The notes beneath the pieces are model-generated. The model was not told where the DNA came from and made no database searches. It saw only the letters and a list, made by a program, of their open reading frames with translations. DNA of 39,732 nucleotides from Bacteroides sp. UBA7335 (lineage in GTDB: Bacteria; Bacteroidota; Bacteroidia; Bacteroidales; Bacteroidaceae): assembly GCA_002471185.1 (NCBI GenBank), contig DKPL01000054.1, forward strand, positions 8,164-47,895. The letters are read 5' to 3'. How positions within the stretch are numbered: the first letter of the stretch is position 1; each line of letters opens with the position of its first letter. Position numbers and translations under genes: made by a program. Positions 16,249-26,000 of this stretch are shown here, piece by piece.

Positions 16249-19200
16249 ATGAAGTTATATAAACTATTGGCTATCGCTTTCTGCTATTCATCAATTTCTG
16301 CTCAGCAGATTAATGATTGGGAAAATCATCATGTATTGCAAATCAATCGTGAACCAGCAAGAGCTGCCTTTATCCCATTTTCAAATAGACAAAATGATTG
16401 TTCTATATCGTTAAACGGAACATGGAAGTTTCGATGGACGGCTACTCCGAATGAACGGATAGTCGATTTTTATCAATCTAATTTTGATGATTCAAGTTGG
16501 GTGGATTTTTCTGTGCCGGCCAATTGGGAAATAAATGGCTATGGTACTCCTATTTATGTGTCGGCAGGCTACCCGTTTAAAATTGATCCACCTAGAGTTA
16601 TGAGTACTCCTCGTGAAGATTACACTACGTTTAAAGAAAGAAATCCTGTAGGTCAATATCGTAGAACTTTTACTTTGCCTGCTGATTGGACAGATAACGG
16701 TCAGACTTTCTTAAGATTTGAAGGGGTGATGAGTGCTTTTTATGTATGGATCAATGGGAAGCGAGTGGGTTACAGTCAAGGTAGCATGGAGCCAAGTGAG
16801 TTTCTGATTACACCTTACTTGGTTGCGGGTGTTAATCAGATAGCCTTAGAGGTTTATCGCTATTGCGATGGCTCTTATCTTGAAGATCAAGATTTTTGGC
16901 GTATGGGTGGAATTCATCGAGACATTGCCATGTTTCATACTCCCGATGTTCGTATTCGTGATTATGCGGTACGCACGTTGGCTGCAAATGATAGTTGCAC
17001 TGACTTTATACTACAACTTGATCCGCAGTTTAGTGTTTATAATAATCAAAAAGCAAAAGGGTATACGCTGCGTGCCTTGTTATATGATGCACAAGGCAAT
17101 CAAATTGTCGCTATGAATGGTGATGTAGAGGATATTTTAGATTTAGAAAATAAAGCCAGTCGTATGAACGAATGGTACTCGCAACGTGCTCCTCGTAAGC
17201 TAGGTAGAATGAGCGAAGTTATCTCTTCTCCTCATCCTTGGACAGCAGAGACTCCATATCTTTATAATCTAAAGCTACAACTTCTGAACGATCAAGGTGA
17301 AGTTATTGAGCAAGTCAATCAACCAGTGGGTTTTCGTCAAATTGATATAAGAAATGGACAGTTGCTTATTAACAATCAGCCAATTCGTTTTAGAGGGGTT
17401 AACCGCCACGAACATGATCCTCGTTTAGGGCGAGTGATGACGGATGAACGTATGATACAAGATATTTTGCTGATGAAACAGGCCAATATTAATGCTGTAC
17501 GTACCAGTCATTATCCTAATGTAACACGTTGGTATGAACTGTGTGATAGTTTGGGACTTTATGTGATGGATGAAGCGGACATTGAAACCCATGGGTTACG
17601 TGGTAAACTGGCTAATGCTGCCGATTGGCATGCGGCTTTTTTAGATAGAGCTGTTCGAATGGGAAAACGTGATCGCAATCATCCTAGTATTGTGATGTGG
17701 AGTATGGGTAATGAGAGTGGTTATGGTGCAAACTTTGCTGCCATTTCTGCTTGGCTTAAAGAGATGGATCCTACTCGTCCTATTCATTATGAAGGGGCAC
17801 AAGGGGTTGATGGTGCTACCGATCCATATACCGTGGATGTGATTAGTCGCTTTTATACTCGTGTAAAAGAAGAGTACTTAAATCCCGGAATAGCCGAAGG
17901 CGAAGATAAAGAGCGGGCAGAAAATGCACGTTGGGAACGTTTGTTGGAGATTGCCGAACGAGAAAATGATAAACGTCCGGTCATGACTAGCGAATATGCT
18001 CATGCTATGGGCAATGCCATGGGTAATTTTCAAGAATATTGGGATGAGATTTATAGCAATCCGCGTATGCTAGGTGGGTTTATTTGGGATTGGGTAGACC
18101 AGGGACTTTACAAAACGTTACCTGACGGTCGTACGATGGTGGCTTATGGTGGCGATTTTGGTGATAAACCCAATTTAAAGGCTTTTTGTTTTAACGGAGT
18201 TGTTATGAGTGATCGTGAAACAACACCTAAATATTGGGAGGTTAAGAAAGTATATGCGCCCATTTCTTTGTCATTGAAGGATAGTGTAGTAAACGATAAA
18301 AAATACTATTTCTTGTTGATAACCAATCGCAATCACCACATTACAACTGCTGGATATCAATTCAATTGGAATGTCACTTCTAATGGTAAAGAACTACAAA
18401 AAGGCACTTTGGAAGTTCCATCCGTATTTCCGGGGCAAACAGTGTGCGTAGAACTTCCTGAGTTGAAAAGCGAGAAGACAACTGTTGGCTCATTAAATCT
18501 ATTCGGTTATAAGGTGCCCTTACACTCTTCTAAAGTTGATACTACTGCCGATGTGCGCTTAAATGTCAATGTTACTCTCAAAGAAAGCACCTCATGGGCA
18601 AAAGCTGGCTACGAGATAACAAGCGAGCAGTTTGCCATACAGAACAATCCATTGGCGGTAACTCACCTGTCAATGAAGCGAAGAAGTAAGTCTACTACGA
18701 TTGACCAAAAGATTCAATACAATCGTTTTCAGGCTTATCGAGCCCCAACCGATAATGATAAGAGTTTCGGTAACTGGTTGGCTAAAGATTGGAAAAATAA
18801 TCGCATGGATAATCCTGAGGTGAAAATCTTATCACCCGAACGGACTGTAACTCAATTGTCAGAGGCTGTGGTTACAGAACAAACAGAGGAGTACAGTTAT
18901 GCTAATGGTTCAATCCTTGTCACTACTCGTCGCACAGTTTATACCGATGGAACAGTTGATATTGAACAGTTATATCAACCACAAGGTGATTTACCCGAAC
19001 TTCCTCGCTTGGGAGCAGTGTTTACAGTAAATAGTGCATATAATCAGTTGTCATGGTATGGTCGTGGTCCTTGGGAGAGTTATCCCGATCGTAAACAGTC
19101 TACTGCAATTGGTCGTTGGAATAGTACCATTGCAGAACAATACACGCACTATCCACGCCCACAAGATGGAGGAAATCATGAAGAGGTTAGTGAAGTTATA

Positions 19201-19461
19201 CTCACGAATAAGAAAGGCGAAGGAGTACGTATCACAGCATTGGATGCTCCATTTTCATTTTCGGCTTTACCCTATACAGCCAAAGATTTGTCTGAAACCA
19301 CTCACGATTGCGATTTGACACCACGCGAAGAAACTACTTTAACCATAAATAGTGCAATGCTTGGTTTAGGCAATAGCAGTTGTGGTCCCGGGGTGCTTAA
19401 AAAATATGCAATTGATAAAAGTAAGATACACACATTAAAAATACGAATAACTAATTTATAG
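16249..19461 (+). CDS. GH2 beta-galactosidase, LacZ type
   Basis: A 1070-aa exported enzyme (signal peptide ~1-18) with the complete LacZ architecture: sugar-binding domain, Ig-like domain, TIM barrel, second Ig-like domain and the large C-terminal Bgal_small_N domain. Acid/base E489 is in 'MGNESGYG' and nucleophile E582 in 'TSEYAHAMGN', both classic. The 'PRxNRHEHD' type motif ('RGVNRHEHDP') precedes the barrel core. It should remove terminal beta-D-galactose in the periplasm. By position after the GH137-GH2 gene it corresponds to the BT0993-type galactosidase that, from memory, removes chain B galactose of RG-II; the pectic target is inferred from context, since LacZ-type enzymes are broad. 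It is 14 bp after the previous gene and 22 bp before the next, so cotranscribed. Confidence 0.88.
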   Translation: MKLYKLLAIAFCYSSISAQQINDWENHHVLQINREPARAAFIPFSNRQNDCSISLNGTWKFRWTATPNERIVDFYQSNFDDSSWVDFSVPANWEINGYGTPIYVSAGYPFKIDPPRVMSTPREDYTTFKERNPVGQYRRTFTLPADWTDNGQTFLRFEGVMSAFYVWINGKRVGYSQGSMEPSEFLITPYLVAGVNQIALEVYRYCDGSYLEDQDFWRMGGIHRDIAMFHTPDVRIRDYAVRTLAANDSCTDFILQLDPQFSVYNNQKAKGYTLRALLYDAQGNQIVAMNGDVEDILDLENKASRMNEWYSQRAPRKLGRMSEVISSPHPWTAETPYLYNLKLQLLNDQGEVIEQVNQPVGFRQIDIRNGQLLINNQPIRFRGVNRHEHDPRLGRVMTDERMIQDILLMKQANINAVRTSHYPNVTRWYELCDSLGLYVMDEADIETHGLRGKLANAADWHAAFLDRAVRMGKRDRNHPSIVMWSMGNESGYGANFAAISAWLKEMDPTRPIHYEGAQGVDGATDPYTVDVISRFYTRVKEEYLNPGIAEGEDKERAENARWERLLEIAERENDKRPVMTSEYAHAMGNAMGNFQEYWDEIYSNPRMLGGFIWDWVDQGLYKTLPDGRTMVAYGGDFGDKPNLKAFCFNGVVMSDRETTPKYWEVKKVYAPISLSLKDSVVNDKKYYFLLITNRNHHITTAGYQFNWNVTSNGKELQKGTLEVPSVFPGQTVCVELPELKSEKTTVGSLNLFGYKVPLHSSKVDTTADVRLNVNVTLKESTSWAKAGYEITSEQFAIQNNPLAVTHLSMKRRSKSTTIDQKIQYNRFQAYRAPTDNDKSFGNWLAKDWKNNRMDNPEVKILSPERTVTQLSEAVVTEQTEEYSYANGSILVTTRRTVYTDGTVDIEQLYQPQGDLPELPRLGAVFTVNSAYNQLSWYGRGPWESYPDRKQSTAIGRWNSTIAEQYTHYPRPQDGGNHEEVSEVILTNKKGEGVRITALDAPFSFSALPYTAKDLSETTHDCDLTPREETTLTINSAMLGLGNSSCGPGVLKKYAIDKSKIHTLKIRITNL

Positions 19462-19483
19462 CAATCAAATTAAAATAGTAAAT

Positions 19484-22321
19484 ATGAAAAGATTAACCTC
19501 TATTTTAGCTGCTTTAGCTTTGACTGCAAATCTAGGAGCACAATCCAACGTTGAAACTCAACGTCAGTACCTTTCGGGTACCGGATGTGATGACATGGTG
19601 CAGTGGGACTTTTTTTGTACAAGCGGCAACAATTCGGGTGAGTGGACTAAAATAGGTGTCCCTTCCTGTTGGGAGTTACAAGGTTTTGGTGCCTATCAGT
19701 ATGGAATGAGATTTTATGGTAAAGCATTTCCTGAAGGCATTGCTGATGAAAAGGGGATGTATAAATATGAATTTGAACTGCCTGAGGCATGGAATGGTCG
19801 TCAAATCGAATTGGTTTTTGAGGCTGCTATGACCGATGCTGAAGTCAAAATCAACGGTCGTAAAGCCGGTTCAATGCATCAAGGTGGATTTTATCGATTT
19901 GTATATGATGTGAGCGATCGTATCTTTTTTGGTTCAAAGAAGAAGAATGTTCTAGAAGTTACTGTAAGCAAAGAAAGTACCAATGCGGGAGTTAACTTGG
20001 CTGAACGTCGTGCCGACTATTGGAACTTTGGTGGATTGATTCGTCCGGTATTTATCATATCAAAACCAGCACTCAACATCGCTAAGGTTAATGTTAATGC
20101 TCTTGCAAACGGACATTTTACTGCTGAGTGTTTCTTAAATCGTGCTTTAGATGGTGCTGAAGTAAAAACTGTTATTACCAACAACCAGGGAAAGAAGGTT
20201 GCTGAAAGTGTTACTCCTGTACGTGCTTCTAGCGATTTTGCTTTGGTACAGACTGAGGTGAAGTCTCCTCTTCTTTGGACCGCCGAAACTCCTAATCTTT
20301 ATACTGCTACCTTTACATTAATTGGTAAAGATGGTAAAGTGCTTCACACCGAGAATCAGAAATTTGGTTTTCGTACTATTGAAACACGCGAAAGTGATGG
20401 GCTTTACATCAATGGTCAACGTGTGTTGATTAAAGGAGTAAATCGTCATAGTTTCCGTCCTGAAAGTGGCCGTACACTAAGCAAAGCTAAAAATATAGAA
20501 GATGTTCAGCTGATCAAGAGCATGAATATGAATGCAGTTCGTTTAAGTCATTACCCTGCCGATCCTGAGTTCTTAGAGGCTTGTGATTCACTCGGTTTAT
20601 ATGTGATGAGCGAACTTACAGGATGGCATGGTAAACATGAAACAATTGTAGGCCAAAAGCTCGTGAAAGAGATGGTGACACGCGATGTAAATCACCCTTC
20701 GGTTATTTGGTGGGCCAATGGTAACGAGAAAGGTTGGAATACAGAACTAGATGGAGAGTTTCATAAATACGATCCTCAAAAACGTCCGGTCATTCATCCT
20801 CAAGGTAACCATAGCGGTTACGAAACAATGCACTATCGCTCATACGGCGAGAGTCAGAACTATATGCGTCAACCCGAAATCTTTATGCCAACCGAATTCT
20901 TGCATGGCTTATATGATGGAGGACATGGTGCTGGTTTATATGATTATTGGGAAATGATGCGTAATCATCCTCGTTGTGCCGGAGGCTTCCTTTGGGTACT
21001 TGCTGATGAAGGAGTGAAGCGTGTAGATATGGGCGGTTATATTGATAATGTTGGCAACTTTGGTGCTGATGGTATCGTTGGTCCTAATCATGAAAAAGAA
21101 GGAAGTTACTATACGATTAAGCAAGTTTGGAGCCCTATTCAAATCATGAATCAAAATATTGGTTCAGACTTCAACGGTACGCTACAACTCGAAAATCGTT
21201 ACGACTTTACCAACCTTAATACTTGTCGTATGAAGTATGAGTATGTAGCTCTTCCCTCGGCTTCAGACAAAGGAGCTGTAAAGGTATTAAAGCAAGGTGA
21301 AGTGAAACTAGGTAATATCCCGGCTCGTAGCGAAGGAACTGTTCAAATTCCTACCATTGTAAAAGGAGCTAATGCTTTGGTATTGACTATTTACGATTCA
21401 ACCGGACAGGATTTGTTTTCTTGGAGTTATAAGCTCTCTAATGTTGATGCAGCTACATCGACTACTGCTGCTAAACCTTCATTGACTGAGACTGCCGGAA
21501 CCTTGAATGTAACTGCCGGCAATGATCAGTTTACCTTTAGTAAAGCAGACGGTCAACTAAAGAGTGTATCAGTTAAAGGACGTACTATTGCATTGACCAA
21601 TGGTCCTCGCTTTGTAGCAGCTCGTCGTGCAGACCGTTCGTTAGATCAGTTCTACAATCACGATGATAAAGACGCTGAAAAAAAGAAAACTCAATATACG
21701 ACCTTCGAAGATGCAGGCAAATTTGTAGGCTTTGCCACCGGTTATAAAGGCGATAGCTTAGCCATTACAGCCAATTATCGTTTAGGCTCATTAGATCAAG
21801 TGGTATGGACTATTGCCCCTAACGCTACAGTCTCGGTAGATGTAACTTATAACTTCAGTGGAGTTGTAGACTTGATGGGAGTTATGTTCGACTATCCGGA
21901 AGAGAAGGTTGAAAGCAAGAAGTGGGTAGGTGATGGACCATATCGTGTATGGCAAAACCGTCTTCACGGTCCGCAGCTAGGTGTTTGGGAAAACGACTAT
22001 AACGATCCTATTCCAGGCGAAAGCTTTACTTATCCAGAATTTAAAGGATACTTTGCGAATGTGCAATGGATGCAAATTAAAACCAAAGAGGGAGTAATTA
22101 ACTTAATCAACAAAACTCCTGATGCATATGTTGGTGTTTATCAACCTCGTGATGGACGTGATGAGCTGCTTTATACACTTCCGGCTACTGGCATTAGTGT
22201 GATGAAGGTGATACCTCCGGTACGCAATAAAGTAAATACAACAGATTTGGTTGGACCATCTTCGCAAGCTTTCTGGGCTTCGGGTACTTATCATGCTAAC
22301 TTTATGCTAAAGTTTGAATAA
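19484..22321 (+). CDS. GH2 exo-beta-glycosidase, candidate beta-D-galacturonidase
   Basis: A 945-aa exported protein (signal peptide ~1-19). N-terminal jelly-roll, Ig-like domain and TIM barrel are recognisable; acid/base E415 is in 'ANGNEKGW' (the usual NE followed here by Lys) and nucleophile E471 in 'PTEFLHG'. The motif 'KGVNRHSFRPESGR' sits where GH2 enzymes have the substrate-contacting RHxxH region, here with Ser-Phe instead of the LacZ Glu-His. A C-terminal galactose-mutarotase-like or Bgal_small_N-like region follows. It is last in module 1 and ends before a strong hairpin. By gene order it resembles BT0992, which I recall as a beta-D-galacturonidase acting on RG-II chain A. The GH2 family is certain; sugar specificity is inferred. 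Confidence 0.85.
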   Translation: MKRLTSILAALALTANLGAQSNVETQRQYLSGTGCDDMVQWDFFCTSGNNSGEWTKIGVPSCWELQGFGAYQYGMRFYGKAFPEGIADEKGMYKYEFELPEAWNGRQIELVFEAAMTDAEVKINGRKAGSMHQGGFYRFVYDVSDRIFFGSKKKNVLEVTVSKESTNAGVNLAERRADYWNFGGLIRPVFIISKPALNIAKVNVNALANGHFTAECFLNRALDGAEVKTVITNNQGKKVAESVTPVRASSDFALVQTEVKSPLLWTAETPNLYTATFTLIGKDGKVLHTENQKFGFRTIETRESDGLYINGQRVLIKGVNRHSFRPESGRTLSKAKNIEDVQLIKSMNMNAVRLSHYPADPEFLEACDSLGLYVMSELTGWHGKHETIVGQKLVKEMVTRDVNHPSVIWWANGNEKGWNTELDGEFHKYDPQKRPVIHPQGNHSGYETMHYRSYGESQNYMRQPEIFMPTEFLHGLYDGGHGAGLYDYWEMMRNHPRCAGGFLWVLADEGVKRVDMGGYIDNVGNFGADGIVGPNHEKEGSYYTIKQVWSPIQIMNQNIGSDFNGTLQLENRYDFTNLNTCRMKYEYVALPSASDKGAVKVLKQGEVKLGNIPARSEGTVQIPTIVKGANALVLTIYDSTGQDLFSWSYKLSNVDAATSTTAAKPSLTETAGTLNVTAGNDQFTFSKADGQLKSVSVKGRTIALTNGPRFVAARRADRSLDQFYNHDDKDAEKKKTQYTTFEDAGKFVGFATGYKGDSLAITANYRLGSLDQVVWTIAPNATVSVDVTYNFSGVVDLMGVMFDYPEEKVESKKWVGDGPYRVWQNRLHGPQLGVWENDYNDPIPGESFTYPEFKGYFANVQWMQIKTKEGVINLINKTPDAYVGVYQPRDGRDELLYTLPATGISVMKVIPPVRNKVNTTDLVGPSSQAFWASGTYHANFMLKFE

Positions 22322-22367
22322 TACTTGAGGTGTTTTAAAATATTAAATCGCAAAGTTAATATCTTAT

Positions 22368-22405
22368 ACAAAAGGCTGAACAGTGAAAACTGTTTAGCCT
22401 TTTGT
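22368..22405. terminator. Strong hairpin after module 1
   Basis: ACAAAAGGCT (22368-22377) pairs with AGCCTTTTGT (22396-22405), and the inner ACAGT/ACTGT pairs extend the stem to about 17 bp including one G-T wobble, capped by GAAA. The 3' arm supplies TTTTGT but no longer T run follows; the arms make it usable in both directions. Confidence 0.8.
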
Positions 22406-22475
22406 AGATTTGCACAGGTATATTAATAACTAACTGAACTATAATTTAATTCCACTGATTATAGTTTGTCACTCG

Positions 22476-22540
22476 GTTCCGAGTGCTTGGAACAACGCTT
22501 CCAAGTGCTCGGAACTTTAGTTTCAAGCCTTTGAAACTAA
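22476..22540. repeat. Palindrome cluster B
   Basis: Three adjacent inverted repeats: GTTCC/GGAAC with an imperfect middle (22476-22493), TTCC/GGAA (22499-22514), and a perfect 10-bp stem TTAGTTTCAA/TTGAAACTAA around GCCT (22517-22540). The first two units are also roughly inverse complements of each other, so a larger hairpin is possible. About 80 % identical to cluster A near 9012-9051. Confidence 0.75.
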
Positions 22541-22633
22541 GTGGAACAACAATGCTTAGTCTGCTAGATGGTATTTTGGCGTATTGACAAACTACTTCTG
22601 ATATCAACCAAAGTAACCTTTGATTTTTTTGTT

Positions 22634-22819
22634 TTATAAATACTTATCAAGAAAACGAAATAGCTTATCTCTTTGGTAGTAGATAAAAAAGCTTATGACA
22701 AAAGCTATGCTTATCGACACGATAGGAGGTAAACCGATGAACCGTGTAAAGAAAAGTGCACACAATATGGCAATGCCAAAGAATATCATTAATAAGATAG
22801 CATAATATACAAATCTCAT
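22634..22819 (-). CDS. Small two-span membrane protein of unknown function
   Basis: A 61-aa reading frame starting ATG at 22819. It encodes two hydrophobic helices (residues ~4-26 and ~30-48) joined by a short Pro-containing turn ('IGLPP') and a basic C-terminal tail ('YQRDKLFRFLDKYL'), a composition typical of real small inner-membrane proteins and not of random AT-rich frames. It is antisense to the PUL operons and alone in its orientation. No clear TAnnTTTG element is visible upstream on the minus strand. I recognise no family. It could be an independent housekeeping or stress gene that was already there when PUL modules came to flank it. Confidence 0.5.
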   Translation of the reverse strand: MRFVYYAILLMIFFGIAILCALFFTRFIGLPPIVSISIAFVISFFIYYQRDKLFRFLDKYL

Positions 22820-22949
22820 GATGGACTGATTTACTGGTTTATAATTTAATAATGCGTTATTATATTAACATATAATAGCAGTAACAAGTTCTATTAAAGT
22901 TATTGTTTCTGATGTATTATAGCGAGCTTCTAAGAAGTGAACTCTGCTC

Positions 22950-22957
22950 TATTTTTG
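22950..22957 (+). promoter_or_regulatory. Possible -7 element for module 2
   Basis: TATTTTTG matches TAnnTTTG and would give a leader of about 65 nt before the GH106 ATG at 23029; no good TTTG is found at the -33 position, which is compatible with activator-dependent PUL transcription. Confidence 0.4.
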
Positions 22958-23028
22958 CTTTGCTTGGGTACAAACTGGCTGCTTTGTCGTCTCTCTAATA
23001 GAGATAAAAGGTAAAGTTACATAGAACA

Positions 23029-26000
23029 ATGAATATAAAGAAGCTTTTGACTGCCGCATGTTTTGTGGCTTTTTCGTATAGTGCAATTGCACAAAATCAA
23101 CTTCAACAACAATTTCTTAACCCACAAGGCGAAGCCAAACCTTGGACCTTTTGGTACTGGATGTTTGGTGCTGCATCTGCCGAAGGTATCACTGCTGATC
23201 TTGAAGCAATGAAGGATGTCGGACTAGGGGGAGCATACTTAATGCCTATAAAGGGAGTGAAAGAGGGGCCGCAATACAATGGTCAGGCTCAGCAACTATC
23301 TCCTGAATGGTGGCGGATGATTAATCATAGCTTTAAAGAGGCCGACCGGCTGGGGTTGCAGTTAGGCATGCACATTTGTGATGGTTTTGCTTTGGCCGGT
23401 GGCCCATGGAATACACCTGCCAAATCTATGCAGAAAGTGGTTTGGAGCGACACCATCGTAAAAGGTGGAAAATTGAAAGATTTGTTGTTGCCTCAACCTC
23501 AAAGTTACGAAGGTTACTACGAAGATATAGCTACCTATGCCATTCCGTTGAACAAACAACCCGAAGATACTCAACACAAACCTATCGTAACTTATGGTAC
23601 GATTAAAAATGAAAACTACGCAACTAAAAGAACCATAACACGTGATGAAGAGGGACGTTTTCGTTCATCTGCTCCTGCATGGATTCAATATGAATATCCT
23701 GAACCTATCACTGCTCGCAACATCGAGATTATTCTTTCTGGAAATAACTATCAAGCGCATCGCTTAAAAGTATTGGCCAGTCAAGATGGTGTTGCTTTTA
23801 CTGAGGTGAAACAGCTGACTCCTGCTCGTCAAGGTTGGCAGAATACTGACTTTCAGTCGACTCATGCACTGCCTCAGACTACCGCTAGGTATTTCCGTTT
23901 TGAGTGGACTCCCGAAGGTAGTGAGCCAGGTAGTGAAGACTTAGATGCTGCAAAATGGAGCCCTAATTTACGAATTAAAGATATTGTATTGCATACTTCA
24001 CCTCGCATTCATCAGTGGGAGGGCAAAGCCGGACTTGTGTGGCGTGTGGCATCGGCTACTACTACACAGGAGGTTGCCGATGCAGATTGTGTAGAGCTAC
24101 AAGAGGTAGTGCAACTACCCATTGTAGATGGTCGTGTGACGGGTAAACTCCCTCGTGGCTCGTGGCGTATTGTGCGTATGGGACATACGGCAACAGGGCA
24201 CACCAATGCTACCGGCGGCGGAGCCAAAGGATTAGAATGTGATAAGTTTGATAAAGCTGCTGTAAGAAAACAATTGCAAAATTGGTTTGGTGAGATGTTT
24301 AAGAACACCGATTCAGGATTGGCAAGCAAGGTGCTAAAATACATGCATGTGGATAGCTGGGAGTGTGGAAGTCAAAACTGGAGCGATAACTTCGCAACCG
24401 AGTTTAAAGCGCGTAGAGGTTACAACTTAATGCCTTATCTACCACTATTGGCAGGCATACCAATGGAGAGTGTAGCAAAAAGTGAGACTGTGCTTCGTGA
24501 TGTTCGTACTACCATCAACGAATTGGTTACTGATATCTTTTTTACTGTATTGGCCGATTATGCTAAAGAGATGGATTGTCAATTCTCGGCAGAATGTGTT
24601 TCGCCAACAATGGTTAGTGATGGGCTGCAACATTATCAAAAAGTAGATTTACCTATGGGAGAGTTTTGGCTAAACAGCCCCACTCATGATAAACCCAATG
24701 ATATGCTTGATGCCATTAGCGGTGCACATATTTATGGTAAGAATATTATTCAAGCCGAAGGTTTTACACAAATACGTGGTGTGTGGGATGAAGATCCGGC
24801 ATTGCTAAAACCATTGCTCGACCGTAATTTTGCTTTGGGCATCAATAAGCTTTTTTTTCATGTCTATACGCACAATCCTTGGCTCGATAGAACTCCAGGC
24901 ATGACACTTGATGGCATTGGACTCTTTTTTCAGCGTGATCAAACTTGGTGGAATGAGGGAAAGTCATTTGTTGACTACATTGCACGCTGTCAAGCAATGC
25001 TGCAATATGGTCATCCTGTTGTAGATATTGCCGTGTTTACTGGCGAAGAAATGCCTCGTCGTGCCATCTTGCCCGATCGCTTGGTTCCTATGTTGCCGGG
25101 CATTTTCGGACAAGAGAGAGTGGCAAGCGAACAAGTGCGTTTGGCCAATGTTGGCGAACCTACTCGTGTACGTCCTGTAGGGGTTACGCACTCGGCAAAT
25201 ATGGCTGACCCAGAGGAGTGGATTAATCCGCTAAACGGATATGCATACGATTCATTTAATAAAGATGCATTGCTTCGCTTGGCCAAAGCTGAAAACGGCA
25301 AACTTACTCTACCCGGTGGAGCAGCTTATTCGTTACTGGTTTTGCCCGAGGCACATCCCATGAATCCTGATAACTTACCTTTGTCAAAGGAGTCTGCTGC
25401 CAAGGTTGAAGAACTTCAAAAAGAGGGTATAGTCATTCCCACATTGCCTTATGTGGCTACTGATTTTTCAGCTTATGGCATTGAAAAAGACATTATATTA
25501 CCTAAGAATATAGCATGGACACACCGTAGAGGTGACGAAATGGAACTTTACTTTATCGCTGACCAGTCGGGCAACAAAGCTCGTTCTTCGGCAGAAGTAA
25601 ATGCTTTGGGAAACCGTAAATTTATCGCTTCATTTCGCGTGTCGGGAAGCCAACCTGAACTGTGGAATCCTCAAACCGGAGAAATAGTAACTCCGGCCAA
25701 CTGGAAAGAGGTGAATGGCCGTACCGAGGTAGAGATTACGCTTCCGGCAAATGGGTCTGTATTTGTGGTTTTCCCTAAACAACCTCGTACAAATGTGATT
25801 GCTCTCGAAACTACTAACGTTGAAGAGATACCTGTAAAAGTAGGTGAGTGGGAAGTTCATTTCCCGGCTATCAACCAAACGGTAAAATGCGATACTCTTT
25901 TTGATTGGAGCAAATCGACTAATGACAAAATTAAGTTTTATGCAGGAACTGTTCAATATTGCACAAGTTTTAATTTGAAAATGGTTCCGCAAGGTCGTGT

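Larger units (their letters stand above)
22322..23028. other. 707-bp spacer between PUL modules 1 and 2
   Basis: Contains the module-1 terminator hairpin, palindrome cluster B (22476-22540), a small membrane-protein ORF on the minus strand (22634-22819), a TAnnTTTG element (22950-22957) and the module-2 leader. Nothing else is recognisable. Confidence 0.7.
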
